Assembly: GCA_019638615.1 (NCBI GenBank)
Contig: JAHBTL010000034.1
Span: forward strand, 17,417 to 81,416
Direction of reading: 5' to 3'
Source: Chitinophagaceae bacterium
GTDB taxonomy: Bacteria; Bacteroidota; Bacteroidia; Chitinophagales; Chitinophagaceae
Length of the DNA stretch: 64,000 bases
Shown: positions 8,663-18,206 of the stretch, piece after piece
Layout of the letters: the number at the start of each line of letters is the position of its first letter
Position numbering within the stretch: position 1 is the stretch's first letter
The notes under the pieces: generated by a model
Told to the model about the DNA's origin: nothing
Seen by the model: only the letters and a program-made list of their open reading frames with translations
Database searches by the model: none
Made by a program: the position numbers and the translations under genes

Positions 8663-9661
8663 TCATAAACTATTGTATTCATAAATTTTTTTATACAATT
8701 GTAAGTACACATCAGCTACAACTGCGGGAGAAAATCGTTTATAATTCTTTTCGCCATTTTGTATCAAAGCCACTCTGTAATTTTCATTATTAATCACATT
8801 TAATATTCCCTGGCGAATATCTTCTTTGCTGTAAGGATCCACGAGGCAGGCACCTTCACCCGCTGTTGCACACATAGGTTCAATATTACTTGTAATCACG
8901 GCTTTTCCTGAGGCCTGAGCTTCAATAATTGGCAGCCCAAAGCCCTCCAAAAGAGATACAAATATTACAAAATCACAATTGTCATATTCTTCTATAATCT
9001 CTTGCCGAGATAAGTCGGTTACATATTCATATTCTATTTTATGTTTTTCAAATGCCTCAATTTGTGTTTTCGAGGGACGACCAATTATTCTTAAAATACA
9101 AGGAATATTTTCGAGGGCAGCGGCAACGCGTTCAATATTTTTATTAGGGGTAACCCCCACCTGCAGAATAACCGGCTTTTTTGCATTAAAATCTTTAGAG
9201 TTGAAAGAGTAGTTCCCTATCAAACAATTAGGAATTACTATTATCTTGCTTGAATTGGTATTTACATACTTTAAGAGATGAACTTTAGTGGCTTGCGAAA
9301 TCACTGTAATGTATTTCAAGCGTTTTACTGGTAAATAAAACCAAAATAACCAAAGGAAAAATTTCTTTAACCCTCTTTGTTTATCAAGTTCTCCGCAGTC
9401 GTGTATGGTGAGTACGGTGTTGTTACGAGGCAAAAAAATGCCCAGGTAGTGGACATCTCCTGTTATATGATTAATTTCTCCTTTATTTTTTAAAGAAAAG
9501 AGTATGTTTTTTGCCCAGCTTATAATTCCGATGCTTTTATTCGGCATATCCTTATTCTGAATTGATATGGAGTCCGAAAGTACCTTCTGAATTGATGCAA
9601 ATAAATCTTCTATGCTGAAAAAGATATTGTTTTTTTTTCTATTAAAGAACCGGACTTCCAT
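8663..9661 (-). CDS. glycosyltransferase, GT4 family
   Basis: 332 residues, a little shorter than usual for GT4. TVLTIHDCGELDKQRG in the N-terminal half and VILQVGVTPNKNIERVAAAL plus FVSLLEGFGLPIIEAQASGK in the C-terminal half are clear GT4 landmarks; EGFGLPIIE is the EX7E motif. This pattern is close to mannosyltransferases of the WbaZ/MtfB type, but the sugar cannot be fixed. It follows the polymerase gene by 33 bp. Downstream, 101 bp separate it from the transglutaminase-like gene, one of the few real gaps in the cluster. Confidence 0.85.
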   Translation of the reverse strand: MEVRFFNRKKNNIFFSIEDLFASIQKVLSDSISIQNKDMPNKSIGIISWAKNILFSLKNKGEINHITGDVHYLGIFLPRNNTVLTIHDCGELDKQRGLKKFFLWLFWFYLPVKRLKYITVISQATKVHLLKYVNTNSSKIIVIPNCLIGNYSFNSKDFNAKKPVILQVGVTPNKNIERVAAALENIPCILRIIGRPSKTQIEAFEKHKIEYEYVTDLSRQEIIEEYDNCDFVIFVSLLEGFGLPIIEAQASGKAVITSNIEPMCATAGEGACLVDPYSKEDIRQGILNVINNENYRVALIQNGEKNYKRFSPAVVADVYLQLYKKIYEYNSL

Positions 9662-9694
9662 TTGCTAGAGAGTTTTCGCCATGCACATCAGTGA

Positions 9695-11065
9695 CTATCT
9701 GCCAAATAACTTTGGAACAAGTTTATATAACATCCATATAAAAAATGCAGATTTAATCAAAGAATTAACAATTTGCAGCGTGTCTGTTTCAGCAGAATAG
9801 GTTACTTGATAGAATATCACGGGGATCCAGAAAATGATTAGGGGGATTCGATTGGAAACAATGAAAATCATTAGGTAGGCTCGCCGAATTAAAAATCCCA
9901 AAAAAACCATAAAAATAATACCTCCCGTCGTGCCAAAACTACCATAGGCTTCACCGAGGGGTCCAATATTGGTAGACCAGCCCTTTATTTTATATCCTGT
10001 ATAAAATTCCATATTAAACTTGCCACCAGCCTCTGGCTTATTAGGCCAAAAAAGCCGCGGAATCCAGGCAGAAGCAAATGAAATAGATAACTGGCTACCG
10101 TAATCGTAGTCTCGAACCTTGGGAATCCTTTTCATCACCAATGCAACGTTGAATCCTTGATTGGCCCTAACATATATAGGAAAAAAAGCATCCACAGAAT
10201 TCCAATTCAAGTTACTTACTTGCTTTTCCATTAGATTTAATAATAATGAAGCTTTATCACCACTGTAATTTTCTTTCCAGGTTATTTTCCTATATTCTGG
10301 TTTGGCCAATTGGAGAACTATTAAAAAAGAAATGCCAGCAAAAAAAATCAATACTTTTTTCCAAAATCGAATTTCATGCCCCAGGAAAAAAAAAGAAAAC
10401 AACGTTAATCCCATGTAGGCGACAACAGTAAACATACCGCTGCTTATTGCATTTACCAGGATAATAAACGAAAAAAAGAGTAGAAAAAAGATCTTTAGGC
10501 GAAACTTGGGTGTGTAATAAACATACAAAAATCCTGCAAAAGCGGCAAAATATAAAAGTATTGACACAAATTGAAAAGCAGCCGGCAGGTATGCCGAGAT
10601 GGTAAACATTATTGTACCAATGGTCATTAAGTATATCCCTGAATACTTTTGCGTCTGAAGCCCTATTTTTGCCTCTGTTAATTTCCTTTTTATAAAATCG
10701 CCTTTGTCAGTAATGTTTTTATCTGACATAGGCCAACACAACGTCAATACAAAACCGCTGATTGCAGGCAGAGCATACCCAAAGTAAATAGACTGCGATA
10801 CAGGCATTGCTTTAACCCAAAGACGTGAGAGGGCATTATTTCCCCCAAAAAATAGATACCCGGCAACAGGCATTACCAGGCAAACAAATACACTATGCAA
10901 TGCAATCGTTTCACGTAAAATAATTCCCTGTCCCAGTTTATCTAACATCATAAAAATAGTTATTAAAAACAGGCAGAGGATTAACGGAATATACCAATCC
11001 GTAACCAGCGACAAAAAAAATATGATGAACTGTAAAAAAGTAAAAGAGTAAAATTTGGACTTCAT
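9695..11065 (-). CDS. Wzy-like O-antigen polymerase / polytopic membrane protein
   Basis: 456 residues with roughly ten to twelve hydrophobic segments spread over the whole length and a long soluble loop around residues 270-345 that contains RANQGFNVALV and FWPNKPEAGGKFN. This layout (many helices and one large periplasmic loop in the second half) is that of Wzy polymerases, which join repeat units on the outer face of the inner membrane. Sequence conservation in this family is low, so the call rests on topology and on its place among transferases with a Wzx in the same cluster. It is the only candidate polymerase in the window. It lies 6 bp from the FkbM gene. Confidence 0.7.
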   Translation of the reverse strand: MKSKFYSFTFLQFIIFFLSLVTDWYIPLILCLFLITIFMMLDKLGQGIILRETIALHSVFVCLVMPVAGYLFFGGNNALSRLWVKAMPVSQSIYFGYALPAISGFVLTLCWPMSDKNITDKGDFIKRKLTEAKIGLQTQKYSGIYLMTIGTIMFTISAYLPAAFQFVSILLYFAAFAGFLYVYYTPKFRLKIFFLLFFSFIILVNAISSGMFTVVAYMGLTLFSFFFLGHEIRFWKKVLIFFAGISFLIVLQLAKPEYRKITWKENYSGDKASLLLNLMEKQVSNLNWNSVDAFFPIYVRANQGFNVALVMKRIPKVRDYDYGSQLSISFASAWIPRLFWPNKPEAGGKFNMEFYTGYKIKGWSTNIGPLGEAYGSFGTTGGIIFMVFLGFLIRRAYLMIFIVSNRIPLIIFWIPVIFYQVTYSAETDTLQIVNSLIKSAFFIWMLYKLVPKLFGR

Positions 11066-11071
11066 TTTATC

Positions 11072-11905
11072 TTACATGAACCTTTGATTAACCTTTGATG
11101 CTAATAACATTTTGCTGCCCTTTAATAAGGGCTTCGGTTGAAAGCGAAATCTTCCGTCTTTTTCTGCACTATATAATTTAAATCCATAACTCATTAAAAT
11201 AGATTGGGCTGACCCAATTTCAAGTCCGGCTTGTTCTTCAGCCCAGTCTTCAAACTCAAAAAATATTACAGGAGGATGCTCGGATTGCAATAACTGCTTT
11301 GCCCCATTAAAAACATGGTATTCGTATCCTTCAACATCTACTTTTATGAAATCAACTTTAGCTATGTTCTGCTGTTCAACCAATGTATCCAATGTCATAG
11401 TTTTAACTTTTACTCCTTCATCAGTAAACACGGGAGAAAGGGATCCCTTTCCAAATTTTTCCCGGGGGGAATAAAAGTTCAACTCTTCCTCATCTTTGCT
11501 GAAAAGTGCTTTATTTACAGAATTAATATTGGTAATATTATTTTGCTTAATATTCTCCTCCAGAAAACTAAACAACCAAGGTGCCGCCTCCACGCAAATT
11601 ATTCTGATATCTTGCCGTTGAACTGCCAGAGGAATAGAAATAGCCCCAATATTAGCGCCAAGATCTAAAAAAACGCCATTTGGCGGGATCCATTTGCGAA
11701 AAAAGTTTGAAGTGCCTTGTTCGTAAATCCCATTAATAAATAACTCGAAGCTAATTGTTTCCCGAAGATTTGGTAACTTATAAAAACAATTATACTTGCC
11801 TTTTATTAATACATTTTCTCTTTGGGAAATAGCATTTTTTAATACAATTCTTGCCAGCCTCGCCTTTCCCTTGAAAGGAGATAATTTTCGTAGCAGCGTG
11901 TCCAT
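11072..11905 (-). CDS. FkbM-family S-adenosylmethionine methyltransferase
   Basis: 277 residues, class I SAM-dependent methyltransferase fold. The SAM-binding motif GVFLDLGANIGAISIPL (near residue 95) and the downstream DFIKVDVEGYEYHVF (near residue 185) are diagnostic of FkbM enzymes. FkbM-type enzymes O-methylate hydroxyl groups of natural products and sugars, so the likely target is a sugar of the polymer. No signal peptide or membrane helix is seen. It sits between wecB and the polymerase with short spacers. Acceptor not predictable. Confidence 0.85.
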   Translation of the reverse strand: MDTLLRKLSPFKGKARLARIVLKNAISQRENVLIKGKYNCFYKLPNLRETISFELFINGIYEQGTSNFFRKWIPPNGVFLDLGANIGAISIPLAVQRQDIRIICVEAAPWLFSFLEENIKQNNITNINSVNKALFSKDEEELNFYSPREKFGKGSLSPVFTDEGVKVKTMTLDTLVEQQNIAKVDFIKVDVEGYEYHVFNGAKQLLQSEHPPVIFFEFEDWAEEQAGLEIGSAQSILMSYGFKLYSAEKDGRFRFQPKPLLKGSKMLLASKVNQRFM

Positions 11906-11925
11906 GCGAAATAACTTTTATGATT

Positions 11926-13047
11926 TTATAAACTGCCAATTAACAATTCCATAATACGATTGGACGCAAAACCATCACCATATGGATTGTCAAAATGCAG
12001 AGGCTTGTAATGCAATGCCCAATCAAATGCACTAATCGTTAATTGTTTATTTGCGCCAACAAGTTTTGCCATCCCCGCCTGTATAGCCTCTGGTCTTTCA
12101 GTTACCTCACGCAACACTATCAGGGGCTTACCAAATGACGGAGCTTCTTCTTGTATTCCACCAGAATCGGTAATTATGATTGAACTATGATTCATTAGCC
12201 GCAATAAATCAAGGTAGTCCAGTGGTTCAATCAATAAAAAATTTTGATATGAAAGCAGGTTTGAGCTTCCTATCATCTTTTTTACATTTGGGTTCGGATG
12301 CCAAACCCAAATGAATTTGAGCTCTCGGTTTATATTAATGAGATATTCGAGTGTCAAAATTATTGAGCGAAGATTCTCTCCATGATTTTCGCGTCTATGG
12401 CAGGTAATAAGAACTGTTCTGTCATCTTCTAGTGTGTTTAGAATTTGATTCTTGTATTTTCCCTCATTAAATTCTTTTGATTTCCTAATAAACTCTAAAG
12501 AATCCACGATAGTGTTTCCAACGATTTTAATAAATTCTTCGTTAATGCCCTCTCGAACCAAATTATTTTTTGCAATTTGGGTAGGTGCTAAGTGAAGGTA
12601 AGTTGCAATGCTTGCCACACGTCTATTAAACTCTTCTGGAAATGGCTGACCAAGGTCGTTACTTCTCAAACCAGCTTCAAGATGGACAAATTTTATTTGG
12701 TTATAAAATGCTACTATTGAAGTAGCCATTACTGTAGTGGTATCGCCCTGTGCTAATATTAGTTTAGGGCAACTCCCAGATTCTTTAAACAACTTTATAA
12801 GGTCATTGAGTTTTATTATAGCTCTTGAAGTTAAACTGGCTAAGTCTTGGCCTGGCGAAATTATGTCAAGTTCAAAGTCGGGGGAAATTCCAAAGACTTT
12901 CCAATACGGAGCCAATAATTCTTTATGCTGTCCGGTGCTGACGACTGTAACTTTATATGAAAAGGCCCTTATTGCATTTATAACAGGTGCAACTTTTATT
13001 AATTCCGGGCGAGTTCCAATAACAAAAACAATATCCCCATCATTCAT
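11926..13047 (-). CDS. wecB: UDP-N-acetylglucosamine 2-epimerase (non-hydrolysing), WecB type
   Basis: 373 residues, the normal length. GTRPELIKVAPVI at the N-terminus, AQGDTTTVMA, HLEAGLRS, CHRRENHG, TDSGGIQEEAPSFGKPL, REVTERPEA and a terminal NPYGDG all match WecB/MnaA. It interconverts UDP-GlcNAc and UDP-ManNAc in the cytoplasm. The related WbpI (diacetamido-uronate epimerase) normally lacks the SGGIQEEAPS and NPYGDG forms seen here, so I favour WecB despite the wbpD-wlbA pair nearby. UDP-ManNAc could be used directly or oxidised by a WecC, which is not in this window. A 73 bp gap separates it from the upstream transferase. Confidence 0.9.
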   Translation of the reverse strand: MNDGDIVFVIGTRPELIKVAPVINAIRAFSYKVTVVSTGQHKELLAPYWKVFGISPDFELDIISPGQDLASLTSRAIIKLNDLIKLFKESGSCPKLILAQGDTTTVMATSIVAFYNQIKFVHLEAGLRSNDLGQPFPEEFNRRVASIATYLHLAPTQIAKNNLVREGINEEFIKIVGNTIVDSLEFIRKSKEFNEGKYKNQILNTLEDDRTVLITCHRRENHGENLRSIILTLEYLININRELKFIWVWHPNPNVKKMIGSSNLLSYQNFLLIEPLDYLDLLRLMNHSSIIITDSGGIQEEAPSFGKPLIVLREVTERPEAIQAGMAKLVGANKQLTISAFDWALHYKPLHFDNPYGDGFASNRIMELLIGSL

Positions 13048-13120
13048 GGCACAACTGAAGTATAAATTTTTGAAATTACTTTATTGATGGTCATATAACT
13101 TGGTGGTGTACAAATCATTT

Positions 13121-14293
13121 TCACAATTGCTGTACAATATCATTATCTGCTTTAAACATCTTGCTAAGATCTTGTAACCCCCTGTGTATATCCATTTTTT
13201 CAGCAAACAACTGTTTTAAATTTTCCCGGTTGGGTATTGCTTCTCCTAAAATATTTCTAATCTCCGTTAGATAATTCATGTTGTCAAAATTTATTAGCTT
13301 CCCTTTTACAGGACTATCAAACAGCTTTTGCAACCCTTTTAAAGGATGGGCTAATACCGGTACCCCATAGCTCCAATATTCATATAGTTTATTCGGCGCA
13401 CAATATTCAAAATTTAAATCAACCCCTTTATAAAGAATAAAACCATAATCAATATATGGGTAAATCGCCGCTAATTTTTCATGTGGCAACTCGCCTAAAA
13501 ATATGAAATTCTTATTCTTTGTCTGCTGAAACCTGTCGATAACTTCTTCTGAGTATCTTCCTGCCACAACAAAGTAGACGTTTTTATACTCCCTACACAA
13601 TTCGATAATTGATAAAAATGCTTCAAAATAATGGTCAGTTCCGACATTGCCAATATGCCCAAATACAATTGCGGAATCCGGAATATGTTTCATAGACGGA
13701 TGTATTGGCTGGCTATTTACTTGTGTTTTGCTTTCGCAAGTATTTTCTAAGAGGATAGTTTTGGGGCTTTTACATTCAAGCTGCTTCAAAAAATATACCT
13801 GTCGGTTTATCTCCGGAAAAATTGCTAAATCAAGCAAATTAGCATTGCCTAAAATATACTTCCATTTTTTCACATCTTTGTTTGATAGTAAATGGCTTTC
13901 TACCATTTCGAACTGGTGATATATTATTTGCCAATTTGAAAAACTAAAACTGCGCTTCAGTCGTATTATATAATATAAAACTTTATAATCCGGCGTATAT
14001 ACCAGGGCTTTTCGACTAAACAAATAGGAAAAGAGCTTATACCAAATAAGAAAATGTTTCCATAATCTAAAGAAGAAAGATTGCTCGTTTAGTTCTTTCG
14101 AATTTTTAAAAGAACCAATAATTGTTTCTTTTTTTACCCGGTTTATATTGTACTGACCTTTAATCTTGCAATGAACAATTTCTACATGAAACCTATCGGC
14201 AAAGAACCCAATAATGAATCGCGTAACGGGTATTGATGCAAAGCTATTAAGTGAAATAAAATATACGCGCCTTGGTTGTAAGATTGGCTCCAT
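13121..14293 (-). CDS. glycosyltransferase, GT-B fold
   Basis: 390 residues. The C-terminal half shows the features of a GT-B transferase: VFGHIGNVGTDHYFEAFL, VVAGRYSEEVIDRF, FLGELPHEKLAAIYPYIDYG and APNKLYEYWSYGVPVLAHP. The last segment is the donor-site region. The N-terminal part (YFISLNSFASIPVTRFI) is less conserved. It overlaps the start-stop junction with the next upstream gene by one base (14293), so the two are translated together. Donor unknown. Confidence 0.8.
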   Translation of the reverse strand: MEPILQPRRVYFISLNSFASIPVTRFIIGFFADRFHVEIVHCKIKGQYNINRVKKETIIGSFKNSKELNEQSFFFRLWKHFLIWYKLFSYLFSRKALVYTPDYKVLYYIIRLKRSFSFSNWQIIYHQFEMVESHLLSNKDVKKWKYILGNANLLDLAIFPEINRQVYFLKQLECKSPKTILLENTCESKTQVNSQPIHPSMKHIPDSAIVFGHIGNVGTDHYFEAFLSIIELCREYKNVYFVVAGRYSEEVIDRFQQTKNKNFIFLGELPHEKLAAIYPYIDYGFILYKGVDLNFEYCAPNKLYEYWSYGVPVLAHPLKGLQKLFDSPVKGKLINFDNMNYLTEIRNILGEAIPNRENLKQLFAEKMDIHRGLQDLSKMFKADNDIVQQL

Positions 14294-15327
14294 TAGGTTA
14301 TTGAAAATAAACTTCTAATTACTGACAATGCTTGATTTGCCCTATCCCTGTATGAATATTTTTTAATGATAGACATTTCTCTTGCTTTACTTCGTATTTT
14401 ATCAGCTTCAGACTTATCCAGAGACAGCACATGCATGATCAAATCTGCACATTCCCTGGCAGATTTATATAAAAAAATGTCTTTGCCTGGCTCAAAAAAA
14501 ATACAATGCTCTTTTGTAAAGGGAGCTAACTGTATTCCGCCTATTCCCGGAATCTCAAAACTTCGCATATTGTGCGAATCTTCATTATGTATACGCATAA
14601 TATTGATCTGAACACGGTATTTTCTCAAGGTCATCCACAAATTTTCTCCATAAACAGGTTTGAATACACGTATATTTTTATTAGTTACAAATTGAGCCCA
14701 ATTGTTGCCGTAAACATCTATATAAATATCGTGAGATGCAACTTCTTCCAAAAAAGATGCTCTTTGAGCATCTGGGTTGCCTAAAAAACACGCCCTGATT
14801 ATTTCAGGTTGAGCAGCACATTTGGCAAATAAACCCTCGTCCACATCAAAACCAAAGGGGAGTATTGCCGTTTTTATGTTATATTTTTTAACGAGTTGCT
14901 CTTCTATATTAAAATTATACGTAAAGTGCAAATCGTATAAAGAGATTGCGTCTGTTATATTTTTATTTCCACTGCCTGTACCTGAAAAAACAAAAGGATT
15001 ATCCGGATTATAATTTACAAGCTTAATCCCCATTTTTTTGGCAAAAATTAAACTCTCAGGAAAAATTTCCATCCCTTTGAAAACCCAGATAATATTTGGC
15101 TGATAAGCTGCAATCATCGTTTCAAATTTCTGATTTATCCTTTTAAATATCGGAGAGAGTCGCATTTTAAAATAAATCTTCCGGAATATACTTCCGCCAT
15201 AATAGTAATCGTAAAATATAGACTGTGCATCAAATCGTTGAACATCAACCCCTGCAAGCCTTAAATAGCGAAAGTAGAAATTCTCAATAGAAAAGATTTT
15301 ATCAGACCCTACGATCAGAATCTTCAT
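14293..15327 (-). CDS. CgeB-like glycosyltransferase family protein
   Basis: 344 residues. KILIVGSDKIFSIENFYFRY at the N-terminus, then PNIIWVFKGMEIFPESL, and in the C-terminal half SHNMRSFEIPGIGGIQLAPF and LYKSARECADLI. This layout matches the CgeB / glycosyl transferase 1_2 group, first seen in Bacillus spore-crust maturation and common in polysaccharide loci. The enzymes have a GT-B fold but no classic EX7E motif. It lies between two GT4-type genes and shares one base with the downstream gene. Acceptor and donor unknown. Confidence 0.8.
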   Translation of the reverse strand: MKILIVGSDKIFSIENFYFRYLRLAGVDVQRFDAQSIFYDYYYGGSIFRKIYFKMRLSPIFKRINQKFETMIAAYQPNIIWVFKGMEIFPESLIFAKKMGIKLVNYNPDNPFVFSGTGSGNKNITDAISLYDLHFTYNFNIEEQLVKKYNIKTAILPFGFDVDEGLFAKCAAQPEIIRACFLGNPDAQRASFLEEVASHDIYIDVYGNNWAQFVTNKNIRVFKPVYGENLWMTLRKYRVQINIMRIHNEDSHNMRSFEIPGIGGIQLAPFTKEHCIFFEPGKDIFLYKSARECADLIMHVLSLDKSEADKIRSKAREMSIIKKYSYRDRANQALSVIRSLFSIT

Positions 15328-15354
15328 TGTATTCTGTTAAATATGTTTTGATGA

Positions 15355-16530
15355 TTATACCTCTTCACATTTTAGCACCGATTGCTCAATCGCTTCTGCA
15401 TCATGCTCGAAAGAGAAAGAAGATATTTTTGTTGTAACTTCTTTTCTAATCTCATGCATATTTTTCTTTTGCTGTATTGCTATTTTCATTATTGTTGTCA
15501 AAGATGACTTGTCGGACCATGGAAAAATAAATCCGGAAACTCCGTTTTCTATAAGATCAATGGCGCCACCACATCTGTCGCTTGCAATGACAGGTCTTCC
15601 TGAGGCCATAGCCTCGTTTATCGACAGTCCCCATGTTTCGCTTTGTGATGGCAAAACAAACCAATCCCCCAATCTATATGCAACCGGCATTATTGATTGA
15701 TTCTGAAAATCGATAAAATGTATATTTTTCTTAGTGCCATAAATTCTTTTAATATCCTCTTCCAACGCTCCATTGCCGATTAGAATAAGATGTACATTCC
15801 TCTCGTTTAAATTTTCAAATGCTTCCAAAAGGATAAATGGGTTTTTATTCCATTCAAGTTTGCCAGCAAACAGGAAGGCAATCTCATTTTCACCAATGCC
15901 CAGCTTACTTCGCCACGATTTTGCGAGCGCTGTGCACTCTTCTTCATCCTTACTAAATCGTTTATTATCAACTGCGTGCGGAACATATATGAGATCTGCA
16001 TTTTTTACTCCATGTGCTATAAAATATTTTTTGTTATTGGTTCCTACGTAAAAGGCTTTGTCTATATAGCTATAAATCCAGTTCAGATATATACGTCTCA
16101 GTATCTTTTTAAAACTTAGCCCGCGAGGCTCATTCAATAATGTAGAATCACCACGAAAATAAATAGGCTTCTTGTTTTTGAAATATTTCATCACCTTAAA
16201 ATGGCTTTTGAAGTTCCAGCCATAAATTAGAATCGCATCTGCATTCGCTTCATTTATCTTGTTAATGATATCTGGATTATCTATCCCGGCAGAATGATGC
16301 GATCCGGGAACAGTAGCAATATTTTCAAGAAATTCATATTCGTATCCTTCCAATAAAGGAATATCCCAACTTATATTTTTACCAAATCCAGGATCGAATT
16401 TATCGGATATTACAGACTTACCCCATGTATAAAAAACTTTTAAAGCAATCTTACGTCTGGCTGCAATTATCTTAAACAACGGGGCGTTGTATTGAATGGG
16501 ATGAGTAGTAATGATTATTAATTTTTTCAT
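15355..16530 (-). CDS. glycosyltransferase, GT4 family
   Basis: 391 residues. IITTHPIQYNAPLFKIIA marks the N-terminal domain; FAGKLEWNKNPFILLEAF and LPSQSETWGLSINEAMASG (EX7E form ETWGLSINE) mark the donor domain. The HPIQYNAPLF start is common in Bacteroidota and proteobacterial polysaccharide transferases. It lies 55 bp downstream of the acyltransferase and 27 bp before the CgeB-like gene. Donor unknown. Confidence 0.86.
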   Translation of the reverse strand: MKKLIIITTHPIQYNAPLFKIIAARRKIALKVFYTWGKSVISDKFDPGFGKNISWDIPLLEGYEYEFLENIATVPGSHHSAGIDNPDIINKINEANADAILIYGWNFKSHFKVMKYFKNKKPIYFRGDSTLLNEPRGLSFKKILRRIYLNWIYSYIDKAFYVGTNNKKYFIAHGVKNADLIYVPHAVDNKRFSKDEEECTALAKSWRSKLGIGENEIAFLFAGKLEWNKNPFILLEAFENLNERNVHLILIGNGALEEDIKRIYGTKKNIHFIDFQNQSIMPVAYRLGDWFVLPSQSETWGLSINEAMASGRPVIASDRCGGAIDLIENGVSGFIFPWSDKSSLTTIMKIAIQQKKNMHEIRKEVTTKISSFSFEHDAEAIEQSVLKCEEV

Positions 16531-16585
16531 CTAATTTAAAGGCCTGAGCTAACTTCCTTCATCCAAATCAGAATTAATTAAACCC

Positions 16586-17716
16586 CTAATATTTAAAGGA
16601 GTGCCCTAAGTTAATTAATGGCTTCTCCAAATATCTAAATGATAGTTTAGACAATGCATAAGTAATAAATAACGAAAGAACCGTTAGTACTACTGCTTGT
16701 AAATTATCTAAAATTGGTTGTTTATGGTTCAAAAAGACCAAGTGGGTCATCCCGTTAATTAGCTGATGGAATAAATAAATAAAATAAGATAGTTTTCCTA
16801 TTTCTAAAAGAATAGGGTTGGTTAATACTTTATATAGGAACCCTTTTTTTATATAAAGAATCACAATAACAACTGAGCCGAAGCATGATGCTATCAAGGT
16901 ATGGTTAAAAATTCCAGGGTCGGAAAAAAAATATATAGCACCGGCAAAAACAAAAAGCGCTGATGAAATTAACTTAACTACCTGTAGGTTGGATTTTACA
17001 AAGTTTCGAAAAAAATCTTTTGAATTCAGATATGCAATTAGCACACCCATTGCAGGAGAGTCTATTCTGGATGATAATAATGTATATTGCTGATACCAAT
17101 TAGTTGACAAATACCGGCTCAACGGAGCGATACAAAAACATAGTGCTATAAAAAAGAGCAGTTGACCAGGCCTAAGCAAATAAATTATTAACGGAATAAT
17201 GATGTAGAATTGTTCTTCAATGGCAAGCGACCAAGTTGGTGTTAGTGCCTCCGCTCCAAAGTGCCCCCAGAAAGACATAAAAAAATTCTGAATAAATAGA
17301 AAATAGTACACTATAGGTATCTCTTTTTCAAAAATATATGCATCCGGGTTATACCAGGATGTGGTTTTACATAGAGTAAATGCAATAAGAAGTAAATAAT
17401 ATGCCGGTATTATCCTGATAAAACGACGGACATAAAATACTTTAAAAAAATTTGACGACTGCTTGTTTTTTAAAAGTATTGATCCAATTAAAAACCCTGA
17501 TAGTACAAAAAACAAGTCAACTCCGCACCAGCCAAAGTACGTTGTTCCCATTAAAAACTTTTGTGCCACCGTAAGTTCGTCAGCATTGAGGGGTTGGAGC
17601 TGGTTATTAATCAGGTGAAATCCGAGCACCATTAATAAGGCAATCGCCCGCAATCCATCCAATTGATGAATTCTATTATCTCCAGTCGCATTTTTCGTTT
17701 TTAGTTGATTAAACAT
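16586..17716 (-). CDS. acyltransferase 3 family membrane protein (OafA/YrhL-like)
   Basis: 376 residues with about ten membrane helices. The family signatures are clear: IHQLDGLRAIALLMVLGFH at the N-terminus (its last His is the likely catalytic residue), LFFVLSGFLIG, and FYVRRFIRIIPAYYLLL. Family members transfer acetyl or other acyl groups across the inner membrane to O-antigen, peptidoglycan or other glycans. The soluble SGNH domain of larger OafA proteins is absent, so this is the membrane-only form. It is the first gene after the 490 bp spacer and may therefore start a transcript, although no strong promoter box was found. Confidence 0.88.
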   Translation of the reverse strand: MFNQLKTKNATGDNRIHQLDGLRAIALLMVLGFHLINNQLQPLNADELTVAQKFLMGTTYFGWCGVDLFFVLSGFLIGSILLKNKQSSNFFKVFYVRRFIRIIPAYYLLLIAFTLCKTTSWYNPDAYIFEKEIPIVYYFLFIQNFFMSFWGHFGAEALTPTWSLAIEEQFYIIIPLIIYLLRPGQLLFFIALCFCIAPLSRYLSTNWYQQYTLLSSRIDSPAMGVLIAYLNSKDFFRNFVKSNLQVVKLISSALFVFAGAIYFFSDPGIFNHTLIASCFGSVVIVILYIKKGFLYKVLTNPILLEIGKLSYFIYLFHQLINGMTHLVFLNHKQPILDNLQAVVLTVLSLFITYALSKLSFRYLEKPLINLGHSFKY

Positions 17717-18206
17717 TTGGCCTTAGTGATTTAAATGTATCCGTTAACTTCTTTGCAATATTTTTCCGATGATAATAAAACCCGTTACTCTTTCCTTCTC
17801 CGGTCTCCATCCATTAACAAATGAAATGTCTATTGAAAAGTCTAGTTTACGATATCTATACTAGGAGTTTGCAGGCCGTTGGTGAGAGGCACCTAATGAA
17901 TGTTGGCAAACCCTGCCCGTTCAAATACAGTCTTGCACTTCTTTATATAATAGTTATATCGACAAGTGGCGCGTTAAAAAATCATGCATTTCCATGTATT
18001 AAGATATCTGGCATAACTATGCTATTCTCATTCGCAGATCCATAATCCTAATGTATGCAAGCGTACATTACTATACACGGGTGTTGAATTTGCGAACAGA
18101 TTATTTCACGATTCATTTTTCTTACCCATTTCCTGTCCTGTAACAATGCATTAGACCTTTTTGCTTAAATCGTCGCATTTTTTATACATTATTTGAGTTT
18201 TAGATA
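17717..18206. other. 490 bp spacer without a recognisable gene
   Basis: The longest gap in the polysaccharide cluster. Reading frames on both strands are short and resemble nothing known, although one on the plus strand (17821-18045) is open for 74 codons. It contains an imperfect palindrome, TGTATGCAAGCGTACA, near 18054-18069. I see no clear promoter, terminator or terminal repeat. It may be a scar of an insertion or a deleted gene. Confidence 0.5.

Noticed and set aside
11926-13047. WbpI-type diacetamido-uronate epimerase
   Set aside because: SGGIQEEAPS, TERPEA and NPYGDG are the WecB forms, so UDP-GlcNAc 2-epimerase is preferred.
17821-18045. 74-codon plus-strand gene
   Set aside because: No family resemblance, no promoter, and opposite in direction to the whole cluster.
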